Made by a program: the position numbers and the translations under genes. Below the pieces are notes generated by a model. The model saw only the letters and a list, made by a program, of their open reading frames with translations. It was not told the origin of the DNA and did not search any database. From Aequorivita sp. CIP111184 (GTDB lineage: Bacteria; Bacteroidota; Bacteroidia; Flavobacteriales; Flavobacteriaceae): DNA of 64,000 nucleotides. The stretch covers positions 124,001 through 188,000 of the forward strand of contig NZ_UEFQ01000013.1 of assembly GCF_900489465.1 (NCBI RefSeq), read 5' to 3'. This document shows positions 7,974-16,611 of this stretch, piece by piece; positions within the stretch are counted from its first letter, which is position 1, and each line of letters begins with the position of its first letter.

Positions 7974-8648
7974 CTAATTGAATTTAAACCGGATATAGGT
8001 TATTTTTTTTCCTGTTTCAAGGTATTGATTTTCATAAAAGGTTTGAATATTGGTTGCCGCCTCCGGAGCGCCTTGGCTCCCGTAAATATCGTGATGTGCA
8101 TATTCAATGGTTTCGCCCAAACCATGAAGCAAACCAAGGGTATACCCATGCATAAATTCGCTATCCGTTTTTAGGTGAACAACTCCATCAGGCTTAAGAA
8201 TTTTTTTGTATTTCTGAAGAAAATCCGCATTGGTCAAACGATGCTTCGTGCGCTTAAATTTTATCTGTGGGTCCGGAAAGGTTATCCAAATTTCATCCAC
8301 TTCGTTTTCATCAAAAATATGATCCACAAGTTCAATTTGGGTTCGCAGAAAACCTACATTTTGAAGATTCTCTTCCAAAGCAATTTTTGCTCCGCGCCAG
8401 AAACGGGCACCTTTGATGTCAATTCCCAAGAAATTCATTTCTGGAAATTTTTTTGCGAGATTCACTGAATATTCTCCTTTTCCACAACCCAATTCCAACA
8501 CTAATGGATTGTTGTTTTTAAAGAAATTTTTGCGCCAATTCCCTTTTAGTTTTAGAGAATCATTTATCACCTCTTCGCGCGATGGCTGAACTACATTTGA
8601 AAAAGTTTCGTTTTCCCTAAAACGTTTTAATTTGTTTTTACTACCCAA
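7974..8648 (-). CDS. trmB: tRNA (guanine-N7-)-methyltransferase
   Basis: SAM-dependent enzyme making m7G46 in tRNA variable loops. 224 residues. Motif I is LVLELGCGKGEYSVNLAK; the family-specific segment WITFPDPQIKFKRTKHRL carries the conserved FPDPWxK-type catalytic region. C-terminal NIQTFYENQYLETGKKITY is also typical. It heads the minus-strand trmB-lysE-atl group and diverges from the glycosyltransferase gene at 8715. Confidence 0.95.
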   Translation of the reverse strand: MGSKNKLKRFRENETFSNVVQPSREEVINDSLKLKGNWRKNFFKNNNPLVLELGCGKGEYSVNLAKKFPEMNFLGIDIKGARFWRGAKIALEENLQNVGFLRTQIELVDHIFDENEVDEIWITFPDPQIKFKRTKHRLTNADFLQKYKKILKPDGVVHLKTDSEFMHGYTLGLLHGLGETIEYAHHDIYGSQGAPEAATNIQTFYENQYLETGKKITYIRFKFN

Positions 8649-8701
8649 AATTTTAATTTTTTGGTAAAATTAAGGAAATATAACACCGCGGCAATTATTG
8701 C

Positions 8702-8709
8702 TACCTTTG
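8702..8709 (+). promoter_or_regulatory. Putative -7 element, near-leaderless start of the glycosyltransferase gene
   Basis: TACCTTTG ends five bases before ATG 8715, so the predicted transcription start falls at or next to the start codon. This supports the ATG rather than the in-frame start at 8661. Confidence 0.45.
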
Positions 8710-8714
8710 TTTTT

Positions 8715-9782
8715 ATGCCTAAAAAAAAAACAATCTTGGTTGCGCCACTACATTGGGGGCTTGGTCATGCTACCCGTTGCATACCAATTATAAAGGCATT
8801 GCTAGATCACGATTTTGAAGTTTTGTTAGCTTCAGACGGATCTGCGCTATTATTACTCCAGAAAGAGTTTCCACAATTGGAATCTATTGAACTTCCTTCG
8901 TACAATATTGAATATCCGAAGAAAGGAAGCCATTTTAAGTGGAAAATTTTGATGAAACTTCCTCAAATAAAAAAAACGATGGATGCAGAAAAAAGCATCA
9001 TAAAACAACTTGTTAAGGCAGGAAAAATCCAGGGAATTATTAGCGATAATAGATTTGGAGTGAGAAATAAGGCTATCCCTTCTGTTTTTATAACACATCA
9101 GTTAAACGTATTAACAGGTAGTACTACAATTGCTACAAGTAAAATACATCAAAACATTATTAAAAAATTTGATGCTTGTTGGGTTCCCGACGTGCAAGAC
9201 TCAATACTAAACCTCAGCGGAAAATTGGGGCATTTAAAGCGCGAAGAATTCCCTATAATCTATATAGACGTTTTAAGCCGAATGAAAAAAAAGGTAGTTC
9301 CAAAAACTACAGATATTTTGGTTTTGCTTTCAGGTCCAGAGCCACAGCGAACAATTTTGGAAGAAATCTTGAAAGATTCATTAAAAAATATTGAAAAAAG
9401 TATTTTAATAGTCCGCGGAAAAGTTGAAAAAGAACAAATCTGGGAAGATTATGAAACTATAAAAATGGTGAATTTTATGGCAAGCGAAGAACTTGAAAAC
9501 GCCATAAATGCAAGTGAAATTGTTATTTCCCGCTCCGGTTATACAACTATTATGGATTTGACGGTACTTGAAAAGAAAGCTTTTTTCATTCCAACTCCAG
9601 GACAATATGAACAAGAATATTTAGCAAAACGCCTTAAAGATTTAGGAATTGTTCCATCCTGTAAACAGAAGAAGTTTAAACCAGAAAAGCTCAACAAAAT
9701 TTCGCTTTATAAAGGCTTGAAATCTTTATCGCATCCAGCTACTAATTTTTCGGAATTATTTACCCTTTTCGAGCGTAAATGA
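8715..9782 (+). CDS. MurG/UGT-like (GT-B) glycosyltransferase
   Basis: A 355-residue GT-B-fold protein. The N-terminus TILVAPLHWGLGHATRC holds the acceptor-side glycine loop typical of MurG and related family-28 transferases. The C-terminal half has VISRSGYTTIMDL and TPGQYEQEYLA, resembling the nucleotide-sugar site of that group. Donor and acceptor are unknown; it is not MurG itself, which is normally in the dcw cluster. Start chosen at ATG 8715, where family homology begins. The last 27 bases overlap the convergent histidine kinase gene. Confidence 0.8.
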   Translation: MPKKKTILVAPLHWGLGHATRCIPIIKALLDHDFEVLLASDGSALLLLQKEFPQLESIELPSYNIEYPKKGSHFKWKILMKLPQIKKTMDAEKSIIKQLVKAGKIQGIISDNRFGVRNKAIPSVFITHQLNVLTGSTTIATSKIHQNIIKKFDACWVPDVQDSILNLSGKLGHLKREEFPIIYIDVLSRMKKKVVPKTTDILVLLSGPEPQRTILEEILKDSLKNIEKSILIVRGKVEKEQIWEDYETIKMVNFMASEELENAINASEIVISRSGYTTIMDLTVLEKKAFFIPTPGQYEQEYLAKRLKDLGIVPSCKQKKFKPEKLNKISLYKGLKSLSHPATNFSELFTLFERK

Positions 9783-10793
9783 AAACTCGGAACCTATGCC
9801 GAATTGGCTTTCTACATATATTTTTTCATTATGGGCCTCCACAATATGTTTCACAATTGAAAGTCCTAATCCGCTTCCACCTTCCTTTCGGGAACCGCTT
9901 TTATCTACCCTGAAAAAACGTTCAAAAATACGCGTTAAATATTCCTTTGCAATCCCTTCACCATTATCTGTAACACGCACTAATACTTTATTTTTTATAA
10001 TATTTTCAATACTAACCTCTGTAGTCCCGTCCTGTTTTCCGTATTTCAATGAGTTCACGAGCAAGTTAGTTAGAACCTGCTCAATGCGTTCTCTGTCTGC
10101 ATAAACAAGAATACTTTCTGTATATTCTTTATCGAAAACCAATGATATATTTTTTTTGGCTGCTTTCATTTCAAGCAAATCAAAAACATTTTGAACCTGT
10201 TCAATTATGTTGAAATTTTCTTTGCTAAGAACAAGTCCACCCACTTCTAATTTGGTAATCATATCCAAATCTTTAATAATATAGATAAGCCTTTCAACTC
10301 CTTTATTGGCACGCTGTAAATATTTTTTTCGAACTTTTTTATCTTTCATTGCGCCATCCAGCAACGTTAAAATATAGCCTTGTACAGTGAAAAGTGGAGT
10401 TTTCAGTTCGTGTGAAATATTTCCCATAAATTCCTTACGATAATTTTCACGAACGTTCAAAGTTTCAATCTCAAGCTTTTTAACGTTTACGTAATTCTCA
10501 ACTTCGCGAGTAAGAACTTCCATATCTGTCGTGATAGAAGGTTTAGGAAAATCCTTTTCATTAAGGATGCGAACGTCGTTGTATATTTTTTTTATTCTGA
10601 AGTAAATAAATTTTTCAACTCGATACTGAACTATTAAAAACGAAACCAGAAAAGAAACTAAAAAGAAAAGCAGTAACCAAGCAGAAAGGAATTTGAAGAA
10701 AACATACAAAAAAATGCCCATAGACACTGTTGAAAATAGGGCAATCAGCAGTGCCGTTAAAGCAGCAAAATTATATCTTTTAGAAAACGTCAT
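9756..10793 (-). CDS. PhoR-like sensor histidine kinase
   Basis: Two-component sensor of 345 residues. Two N-terminal membrane segments (about 10-32 and 36-56) with almost no periplasmic loop are followed by a short linker, HisKA with MGNISHELKTPLFTVQGY (His128), and an HATPase_c domain with N-box NLLVNSLKYG, DNGEGI and GGSGLGLSIVKHI. The minimal sensing domain suggests it senses within the membrane or through a partner. It follows the response regulator gene by six bases, so the pair is an operon. PhoR is the best comparison, but phosphate sensing is not shown by the sequence. Confidence 0.9.
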   Translation of the reverse strand: MTFSKRYNFAALTALLIALFSTVSMGIFLYVFFKFLSAWLLLFFLVSFLVSFLIVQYRVEKFIYFRIKKIYNDVRILNEKDFPKPSITTDMEVLTREVENYVNVKKLEIETLNVRENYRKEFMGNISHELKTPLFTVQGYILTLLDGAMKDKKVRKKYLQRANKGVERLIYIIKDLDMITKLEVGGLVLSKENFNIIEQVQNVFDLLEMKAAKKNISLVFDKEYTESILVYADRERIEQVLTNLLVNSLKYGKQDGTTEVSIENIIKNKVLVRVTDNGEGIAKEYLTRIFERFFRVDKSGSRKEGGSGLGLSIVKHIVEAHNEKIYVESQFGIGSEFSFTLEKGK

Positions 10794-10799
10794 AGACTG

Positions 10800-11480
10800 C
10801 TAAAGTACAAACTTATAGCCTACGCCCTTAACGGTCTTAAATTTATCATCCCCAATTTTTTCCCGTAGCTTTCTAATATGAACGTCTATTGTGCGGCCTC
10901 CAACAATAACTTCGTTACCCCAAATGCTGTCCAAAATATCTTCACGTTTAAAAACTTTTCCAGGTTTTGAAGCAAGTAGGGCCAAAAGTTCAAATTCCTT
11001 TCGCGGCAGAACCATTTCTTCTTTACCGAGCACAATTTTATATTCCTCTCGGTTAATAGTCAAGTTGCCGAGCTTTATATTTTCGTCCTCTTCTTCTTCT
11101 TTAAATCTACGAAGCAATGCTTTTACTTTGCTTACAAGTACTTTTGGCTTGATGGGTTTTGTAATATAATCATCTGCACCAGCTTCAAAACCTGCCATTT
11201 GAGAATAGTCTTCACCACGTGCGGTTAAAAAAGTAATTACCGTTTCAGAGAGTTCAGGAATGTTTCTTATTTTCTCACAGGCCTCAATTCCGTCCATTTT
11301 TGGCATCATCACATCCATAATGATTAATTGTGGCTTCACTTTTTTTGCTTGCGCGATAGCTTCTAAACCATTTTCAGCAGTTTCAATGGTGTATCCTTCC
11401 GCAGTAAGATTGTATCGGACAATTTCAAGAATATCCGGTTCATCATCGACCAATAGTATTGTAATATCCTTTTTTTTCAT
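10800..11480 (-). CDS. OmpR/PhoB-family response regulator
   Basis: 226 residues: receiver domain with acidic pocket VDDEPD and phospho-acceptor Asp56 (IIMDVMMPKMDG), then a winged-helix Trans_reg_C domain with VLPRKEFELLALLASKPG and GRTIDVHIRKLREKIG. Partner of the histidine kinase immediately downstream. The promoter element TATCTTTG (minus, 11508-11515) lies 27 bases upstream. DNA targets unknown. Confidence 0.95.
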   Translation of the reverse strand: MKKKDITILLVDDEPDILEIVRYNLTAEGYTIETAENGLEAIAQAKKVKPQLIIMDVMMPKMDGIEACEKIRNIPELSETVITFLTARGEDYSQMAGFEAGADDYITKPIKPKVLVSKVKALLRRFKEEEEDENIKLGNLTINREEYKIVLGKEEMVLPRKEFELLALLASKPGKVFKREDILDSIWGNEVIVGGRTIDVHIRKLREKIGDDKFKTVKGVGYKFVL

Positions 11481-11507
11481 ATTAAATTTTCATCTTTTTT
11501 AATAGTT

Positions 11508-11515
11508 CAAAGATA
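11508..11515 (-). promoter_or_regulatory. Putative -7 element of the response regulator-kinase operon
   Basis: Minus-strand TATCTTTG, exact TAnnTTTG match, 27 bases before the regulator ATG. Confidence 0.5.
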
Positions 11516-11708
11516 CTATTATTTAAACTCAGGAAATGTTTAGCACACTTATTGTTAATGTTATAGTAACGCTTTAATAATATTGAAACTCACGACCAAT
11601 TACATCAATTTTAGATGTAAAGCACGTCAATAAATATACTTGAAATTATATTTTTAAAGCTAAAAAATATTTTTTAACTTTAAATAGATATCTTAAAAAC
11701 AGGAGGTT

Positions 11709-12530
11709 ATGAAAAAAATTACATTTATTGCAAGCTTACTGTTCTATACTATTTCTTTTTCACAAATACATATAAATGAAGTGGATGTGGATCAAACCGG
11801 AACCGATGTTTCGGAATTTGTTGAAATTCTATCAGATTCACCAAATTTTTCACTTGAAGGTTACATTGTGGTTTTCTACAATGGTTCAGACGACGAAAGC
11901 TACAAAAGGGTAGATTTAACAGGCTATGTTACAGATTCGGAAGGGTTTTTTATTATTGGTAGTAGTGCAACGCCAGGAGTTGACATTTCTATTGGAACCA
12001 GCAATACCATACAAAACGGACCAGATGCCATTGCTATTTACCAAGATGAAGTAAGCAATTTTCCAAACGGTACCCCAGTAACAAACGTCAATCTGATTGA
12101 TGCTATTGTTTATGGAACTAATGATGACGATGATCCTGAACTTTTAGCAGGACTAGATCAAACCGTTCAATACGATGAAGATCTGAATGGAAACAAGGAT
12201 ACAGAATCCATACAAAGTGATGGGGCTGGAGGTTTTTGTGTTATCGCCCCAACCTTGCGGGCTACAAATGCCTGCATTTTAAGCGTTGGCGAATCAAAGG
12301 CTGATGTTTTCAAAATTTATCCAAACCCTGCATCGAATGGTTATTTATATATAAATTCTAAACTGAGCGGAGTTAAGAATGTTTCAATTTTTGACGTACT
12401 TGGAAAACAAGTTTTAAAGACTGTACTAAATGGGGATAGACTAGACGTTTCATCATTAAAAAGCGGTGTTTATATTTTAAAAATTGAGCAGGAAAGAACT
12501 TCCTCAACCAAAAAAATGGTTCTAAAGTAA
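11709..12530 (+). CDS. T9SS-exported lamin-tail-like surface protein
   Basis: 273 residues. Signal peptide MKKITFIASLLFYTISFSQ, then an Ig-like lamin-tail domain (IHINEVDVDQTGTDVSEFVE, then YKRVDLTGYVTDSEGFFIIG) at about residues 20-160. The C-terminal 70 residues form a T9SS type A sorting domain: KIYPNPASNGYLYI, VSIFDVLGKQVLK, SLKSGVYILKI. It should cross the outer membrane by the type IX system and be surface-attached or released. Function unknown; some lamin-tail proteins accompany extracellular nucleases. An AGGAGG sits only two bases before the ATG, unusual for this phylum and too close for a normal Shine-Dalgarno. A terminator follows. Confidence 0.85.
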   Translation: MKKITFIASLLFYTISFSQIHINEVDVDQTGTDVSEFVEILSDSPNFSLEGYIVVFYNGSDDESYKRVDLTGYVTDSEGFFIIGSSATPGVDISIGTSNTIQNGPDAIAIYQDEVSNFPNGTPVTNVNLIDAIVYGTNDDDDPELLAGLDQTVQYDEDLNGNKDTESIQSDGAGGFCVIAPTLRATNACILSVGESKADVFKIYPNPASNGYLYINSKLSGVKNVSIFDVLGKQVLKTVLNGDRLDVSSLKSGVYILKIEQERTSSTKKMVLK

Positions 12531-12554
12531 TATTTTTTTTTATTCAATTTTAAG

Positions 12555-12583
12555 GCTCCTGTTACAACAGGAGCTTTTTATTT
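12555..12583 (+). terminator. Rho-independent terminator after the lamin-tail gene
   Basis: Eight-base-pair stem GCTCCTGT/ACAGGAGC, loop TACA, then TTTTTATTT. Confidence 0.88.
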
Positions 12584-12586
12584 AAC

Positions 12587-12594
12587 TATTTTTG
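12587..12594 (+). promoter_or_regulatory. Putative -7 element of the LuxE-like gene
   Basis: TATTTTTG between the preceding terminator and ATG 12619. It covers the alternative TTG start at 12592, which argues for the ATG. Confidence 0.45.
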
Positions 12595-12618
12595 AACCGA
12601 ATTTTAGGGTACTTAAAT

Positions 12619-13593
12619 ATGCTTGAAAAAGACATTTTCAATATTAATTCTTCCAAAGATTTTGAGCTCCTGGCGATTGAGGTATTTCAATTTCAATATG
12701 AAAATGTTACTGTTTACAGAAACTTCTGCAATCTTTTACACATAAAGCCTTCTGCAGTAAAATATATTGAACAAATCCCTTTTCTTCCCATCCAATTTTT
12801 TAAAAGCCATAAAATAATTGCTAATAATTTAGAGGATGAAACAATCTTTACAAGTAGCGGAACAACGGGGAGCATTACAAGCAAACACTACGTTTCTGAC
12901 TTAAGCATTTACGAAAAAAGTTTCCAAAAAGCCTTTGAGAAAGAATACGGCAATCCCGAAAATTTTACAATTTTAGCACTGCTACCCTCTTACTTAGAAC
13001 GGGAAGGCTCTTCGCTTATTTATATGTTTGAAAATTTAATCGAAAAGAGCAATAATATTAATAGTGGTTTTTACTTACACGAAATAGATGCGCTAATTAA
13101 TATGCTGGACCTTTTAGAGGAAAAAGGACAAAAATCAATTCTTATTGGGGTTTCTTATGCGCTTCTCGATCTAATTGAAAAAAGAAAATTTCAATTAAAA
13201 AACACAATCGTGATGGAAACCGGTGGAATGAAAGGCCGAAGAAAAGAAATGATAAAAGAGGAACTTCACGAAATTTTAAAAAAAGGTTTCGGTGTAAGCA
13301 AAATTCACAGCGAATATGGGATGACTGAATTGCTTTCGCAAGCCTATTCTTCCGGTGACGGAAACTTCAATTGCCCTCCTTGGATGAAAATTTTAACTCG
13401 AGACACCGAAGATGCCCTTTCTTATACCTTTGAAAAAACCGGAGGAATAAATGTTATTGATTTGGCCAATCTCAATTCCTGTGCTTTTATTGCTACCCAA
13501 GATCTAGGGAAAACCTTCTCAGATGGTTCTTTCGAGGTTATAGGCCGTTTTGACGCTAGTGATATTCGCGGTTGCAATTTGATGGTTTTATAG
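12619..13593 (+). CDS. LuxE-family acyl-activating enzyme / acyltransferase
   Basis: About 324 residues, related to acyl-protein synthetase LuxE and PaaK-type adenylate-forming ligases. The AMP/phosphate loop is TSSGTTGSITSKHYV near residues 75-89, and the later IHSEYGMTELLSQAY is the usual adenylation-domain motif. LuxE activates fatty acids as acyl-AMP for a reductase complex, but no luxC, luxD or luciferase genes are present. Similar lone proteins occur in flavobacteria with unknown acyl substrates. Start chosen at ATG 12619 rather than TTG 12592. It has its own promoter-like element and a downstream terminator, so it is probably monocistronic. Confidence 0.82.
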   Translation: MLEKDIFNINSSKDFELLAIEVFQFQYENVTVYRNFCNLLHIKPSAVKYIEQIPFLPIQFFKSHKIIANNLEDETIFTSSGTTGSITSKHYVSDLSIYEKSFQKAFEKEYGNPENFTILALLPSYLEREGSSLIYMFENLIEKSNNINSGFYLHEIDALINMLDLLEEKGQKSILIGVSYALLDLIEKRKFQLKNTIVMETGGMKGRRKEMIKEELHEILKKGFGVSKIHSEYGMTELLSQAYSSGDGNFNCPPWMKILTRDTEDALSYTFEKTGGINVIDLANLNSCAFIATQDLGKTFSDGSFEVIGRFDASDIRGCNLMVL

Positions 13594-13707
13594 GGAAATG
13601 TTTAACATAAACCCCTGAAATTCAGTGTAAGTTTTTGAATAATCCTGCGACCAAATTAATGTGAAAAAGTGATGATTTTTCATAATTTGGTTGGTTAGTT
13701 AATTGAG

Positions 13708-13741
13708 AAATCCCCGTGCAAACTTTGCCGGGGATTTTTTC
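13708..13741 (+). terminator. Rho-independent terminator between the LuxE-like gene and tyrS
   Basis: Stem AAATCCCCG/CGGGGATTT with a 12-base loop, followed by a T-run. It can serve the plus-strand gene and perhaps the end of tyrS in reverse. Confidence 0.8.
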
Positions 13742-13760
13742 ATGAAATAAAACTGGTAAA

Positions 13761-15059
13761 TTAAACTACTTTTATAATGAAGTAATTTTTCTTTCCACGT
13801 TGCAGCAATACGAATTGCCCATTAATCAAATCGGTTTCAGAAACAGAAAAGTCATCTGAAACCTTTTCTTTATTTACGGAAATAGAATTTTCTTTTAAAG
13901 CCCTTCGTGCTTCGCCATTAGACTTTAAAAACCCTGTTTTTTCAGCTAAAGCCCCAATGATATCAATTCCGCTTTTTATTTCCTCTTTTGAAATTTCCGC
14001 TTGTGGCACACCATCAAAAACATCGAGAAATGTTTTTTCATCCAGCATTTTTAAATCTTCGGAAGTTGAATTTCCAAACAAAATTTCTGAAGCTTTTACA
14101 GCTTTTTCATATTCTTCAGCACTGTGAACAGTTGTGGTAACTTCCTGCGCCAATCGCTTTTGGAGTAAACGCATATGGGGTGCTTCTTTGTGTTCGGCAA
14201 CCAACTCATCTATGGTGTCCTTATCCAAAAAGGTAAAAATCTTTATATATTTTTCGGCATCGTCATCGCTGGTGTTCAACCAATATTGGTAGAATTTATA
14301 CGGGGAAGTTCTGTTGGCATCCAACCAAATATTTCCCCCTTCACTCTTCCCGAACTTACTCCCATCGCTTTTTGTAATTAATGGACAAGTTAACGCATAG
14401 CCTTTTCCGCCTGCAATTCTTCTCACTAACTCAGTTCCCGTTGTAATATTTCCCCATTGATCACTGCCCCCCATTTGGAGCGTACAATTCATATTTCTGT
14501 ATAAATGGAGAAAATCATAACCTTGAATCAATTGATACGTAAATTCAGTAAAAGAAAGGCCGTCCGCACTTTCACCACTCAATCGGGTTTTCACAGAATC
14601 TTTCGCCATCATATAATTTACGGTAATGTGTTTTCCCACGTTTCTAATAAAATCAAGAAACGAAAATTCTTTCATCCAATCGTAATTATTAACTAATACA
14701 GCCTGATTTTCAGCACCCGAAGAAAAATCCAAAAATTGAGAAAGTTGGTTTTTTACACATTCCTGATTGTGGCGCAAAGCAGCTTCATCAAGCAAATTTC
14801 GCTCAGCACTTTTCCCTGAAGGATCTCCAATCATTCCCGTGGCTCCACCAACCAAAGCAATGGGTTTATGGCCACAGCGTTGATAGAAAGACAAAAGCAT
14901 AATAGGAACCAAATTACCGATGTGCAGAGAATCTGCAGTTGGGTCAAACCCCACATACGCAGCGCGCATTGTTTCCATAAGATGTGTTTCAGTCTCTGGC
15001 ATTACATCGTGTATCATGCCTCGCCATTGTAGTTCTTCAACGAAATTTTTCAGCTTCAT
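13761..15059 (-). CDS. tyrS: Tyrosyl-tRNA synthetase
   Basis: Class I aminoacyl-tRNA synthetase charging tRNA-Tyr; 432 residues, the usual bacterial TyrRS length. The HIGH-type signature is [10 protein letters not shown] near residue 40, and the KMSKS-type loop is KFGKSEGG around residue 233. The C-terminal S4-like RNA-binding domain begins near [16 protein letters not shown]. Minus-strand TATCTTTG lies 16-23 bases upstream. Confidence 0.97.
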   Translation of the reverse strand: MKLKNFVEELQWRGMIHDVMPETETHLMETMRAAYVGFDPTADSLHIGNLVPIMLLSFYQRCGHKPIALVGGATGMIGDPSGKSAERNLLDEAALRHNQECVKNQLSQFLDFSSGAENQAVLVNNYDWMKEFSFLDFIRNVGKHITVNYMMAKDSVKTRLSGESADGLSFTEFTYQLIQGYDFLHLYRNMNCTLQMGGSDQWGNITTGTELVRRIAGGKGYALTCPLITKSDGSKFGKSEGGNIWLDANRTSPYKFYQYWLNTSDDDAEKYIKIFTFLDKDTIDELVAEHKEAPHMRLLQKRLAQEVTTTVHSAEEYEKAVKASEILFGNSTSEDLKMLDEKTFLDVFDGVPQAEISKEEIKSGIDIIGALAEKTGFLKSNGEARRALKENSISVNKEKVSDDFSVSETDLINGQFVLLQRGKKNYFIIKVV

Positions 15060-15074
15060 TATTTAAATTTTGTG

Positions 15075-15082
15075 CAAAGATA
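15075..15082 (-). promoter_or_regulatory. Putative -7 element of tyrS
   Basis: Minus-strand TATCTTTG, exact consensus match, 16 bases before the ATG. Confidence 0.5.
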
Positions 15083-15177
15083 GGGTTCTCGTTTTATAAT
15101 TCAGAATGCAGCATTAAGAATTGGCAAGCATCTATTATCAATTCTAATTTCTTAATAAAAAAAAGTATTTTCGCTTT

Positions 15178-16188
15178 ATGATATTAGTAACAGGCGGCAC
15201 AGGTTTGGTTGGTTCTCATTTGCTTTATTTTCTTTTAAAGGAAAAAGTACCGGTACGCGCAATTCATAGAAATAGCAGCGATATAGCCGCTGTTAAAAAA
15301 GTTTTTGCGTTGTACACTTCCGAGGTGGATTCTCTTTACAATAAAATTGAATGGGTTGAAGCTAATATTACAGATATTCCTGCATTAACAGTCGCTTTTA
15401 AAAACATTACAAAAGTTTACCATTGTGCTGCATTTGTAAGTTTTGATCCTTCAAAATACAAAGTACTTAAAAAAGCAAATGTAGAGGGTACAGCGAATAT
15501 TGTAAATCTTTGCCTTGAGAACAAGATAGAGAAAATTTGTTATGTAAGTTCCGTAGCCACTTTTGGAAGCGCGTTAAACAAAGAATTAATTACCGAAAAA
15601 ACCCAGTGGAATCCGGATGAAAAAAACAGCGTATATGCCATTACAAAATTCGGTGCCGAAATGGAAGTTTGGCGTGGAACGCAGGAAGGTTTGGACGCGG
15701 TAATTGTGAATCCGGGTGTTATTTTGGGAAATTCCCCTGATACCGGTAGCAGTCAAGTATTCATTAAATTGAGCTCAAGCGGAATCCCTTTTTACCCATC
15801 GGGGGGAATGGGGGTTGTAGACGTTCAAGATGTAGTAAAAGCAATGATTTTGCTGATGGATTCTTCAACAAAAAACGAACAATTTATCTTAGTGAGTGAA
15901 AACGTTACTTACAAGGAATTGCTTTCAAAATGGGCGCCATTATTTGGTAAAAAACCTCCGTCGAAAAAGCTATCAAAAACTATTATGTTTTTTCTAAGCA
16001 ATGCAGAGTGGTTGTTAAGCAAAATTTTTGGAAAAAAGAGAACGTTGTTTAAAGCCACAGTACGCTCTATGTTCAAAATATCACGCTATGATGCTTCCAA
16101 AGTAAAAAGCAACTTAGGTTTTCAGTTTAAGCCTTTAGAAGTAACGCTGGAAAGAATAACAAAAGAAACTAAGAAAATATCAGATTAG
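15178..16188 (+). CDS. NAD-dependent epimerase/dehydratase (extended SDR)
   Basis: 336 residues with an N-terminal Rossmann glycine motif VTGGTGLVGSHLL and the catalytic pair in YAITKFGAE (Tyr-x3-Lys). The dihydroflavonol-reductase/3-beta-HSD branch fits best: CYVSSVATFG and VVNPGVILG. Substrate unknown. It is a conserved flavobacterial neighbour of DUF4296 and dihydroorotase. The stop overlaps the end of the convergent DUF4296 gene by nine bases. Confidence 0.88.
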   Translation: MILVTGGTGLVGSHLLYFLLKEKVPVRAIHRNSSDIAAVKKVFALYTSEVDSLYNKIEWVEANITDIPALTVAFKNITKVYHCAAFVSFDPSKYKVLKKANVEGTANIVNLCLENKIEKICYVSSVATFGSALNKELITEKTQWNPDEKNSVYAITKFGAEMEVWRGTQEGLDAVIVNPGVILGNSPDTGSSQVFIKLSSSGIPFYPSGGMGVVDVQDVVKAMILLMDSSTKNEQFILVSENVTYKELLSKWAPLFGKKPPSKKLSKTIMFFLSNAEWLLSKIFGKKRTLFKATVRSMFKISRYDASKVKSNLGFQFKPLEVTLERITKETKKISD

Positions 16189-16611
16189 GCTATCTTTTAC
16201 TGACTCGGTCTTTAATTTGATAGTGTCACTTTTCTTGCTGATACTGTCTTTTAGTTCAATTTCGACTTCGCGAATACTATCCATCTTTTTCTGCATTCCG
16301 GTAAGTCTTCCTTCTACTTTTTGAAAAATATCCATATATACATTTACGTCTGCAGCATAAAAATCATTGCTTTTTGCAAATTGAATACTGTCTACATCAA
16401 AATTTTTATAAATCAGCGAATCCATTTTAATTCCTTTTGAAATAATGGATTTGTTATCTACACTTCTTGCGGCATTTGCCAGATAAGCCTCAGTAAGCAT
16501 ATCAATCATTTTATCTTTTGAGATAAGATTTTTGGGTTTTTCGGGTTGTTTTACATCTTGACAACCAAAAAACCCTAACATGAAAACTAAAATGATTATC
16601 CAATGCTTCAT
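16180..16611 (-). CDS. DUF4296 lipoprotein
   Basis: 143-residue predicted lipoprotein (IIILVFMLGFFGC, Cys17). The middle resembles DUF4296: DKMIDMLTEAYLANAARS and DSIQFAKSNDFYAADVN. The C-terminal third is charged and helical. Function unknown; restricted to Bacteroidota. Its start overlaps the pyrC stop by one base, so it is translationally linked to dihydroorotase and belongs to the mannosyltransferase-pyrC-DUF4296 transcript. Confidence 0.85.
   Translation of the reverse strand: MKHWIIILVFMLGFFGCQDVKQPEKPKNLISKDKMIDMLTEAYLANAARSVDNKSIISKGIKMDSLIYKNFDVDSIQFAKSNDFYAADVNVYMDIFQKVEGRLTGMQKKMDSIREVEIELKDSISKKSDTIKLKTESVKDSLI

Noticed and set aside
11701-11706. Strong Shine-Dalgarno AGGAGG before the lamin-tail gene
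   Set aside because: It is only two bases from the ATG, too close for normal use, and Shine-Dalgarno pairing is rare in this phylum; likely chance.
12619-13593. Bioluminescence (lux) locus
   Set aside because: Only a LuxE-family protein is present; no luxC, luxD, luxA or luxB nearby.
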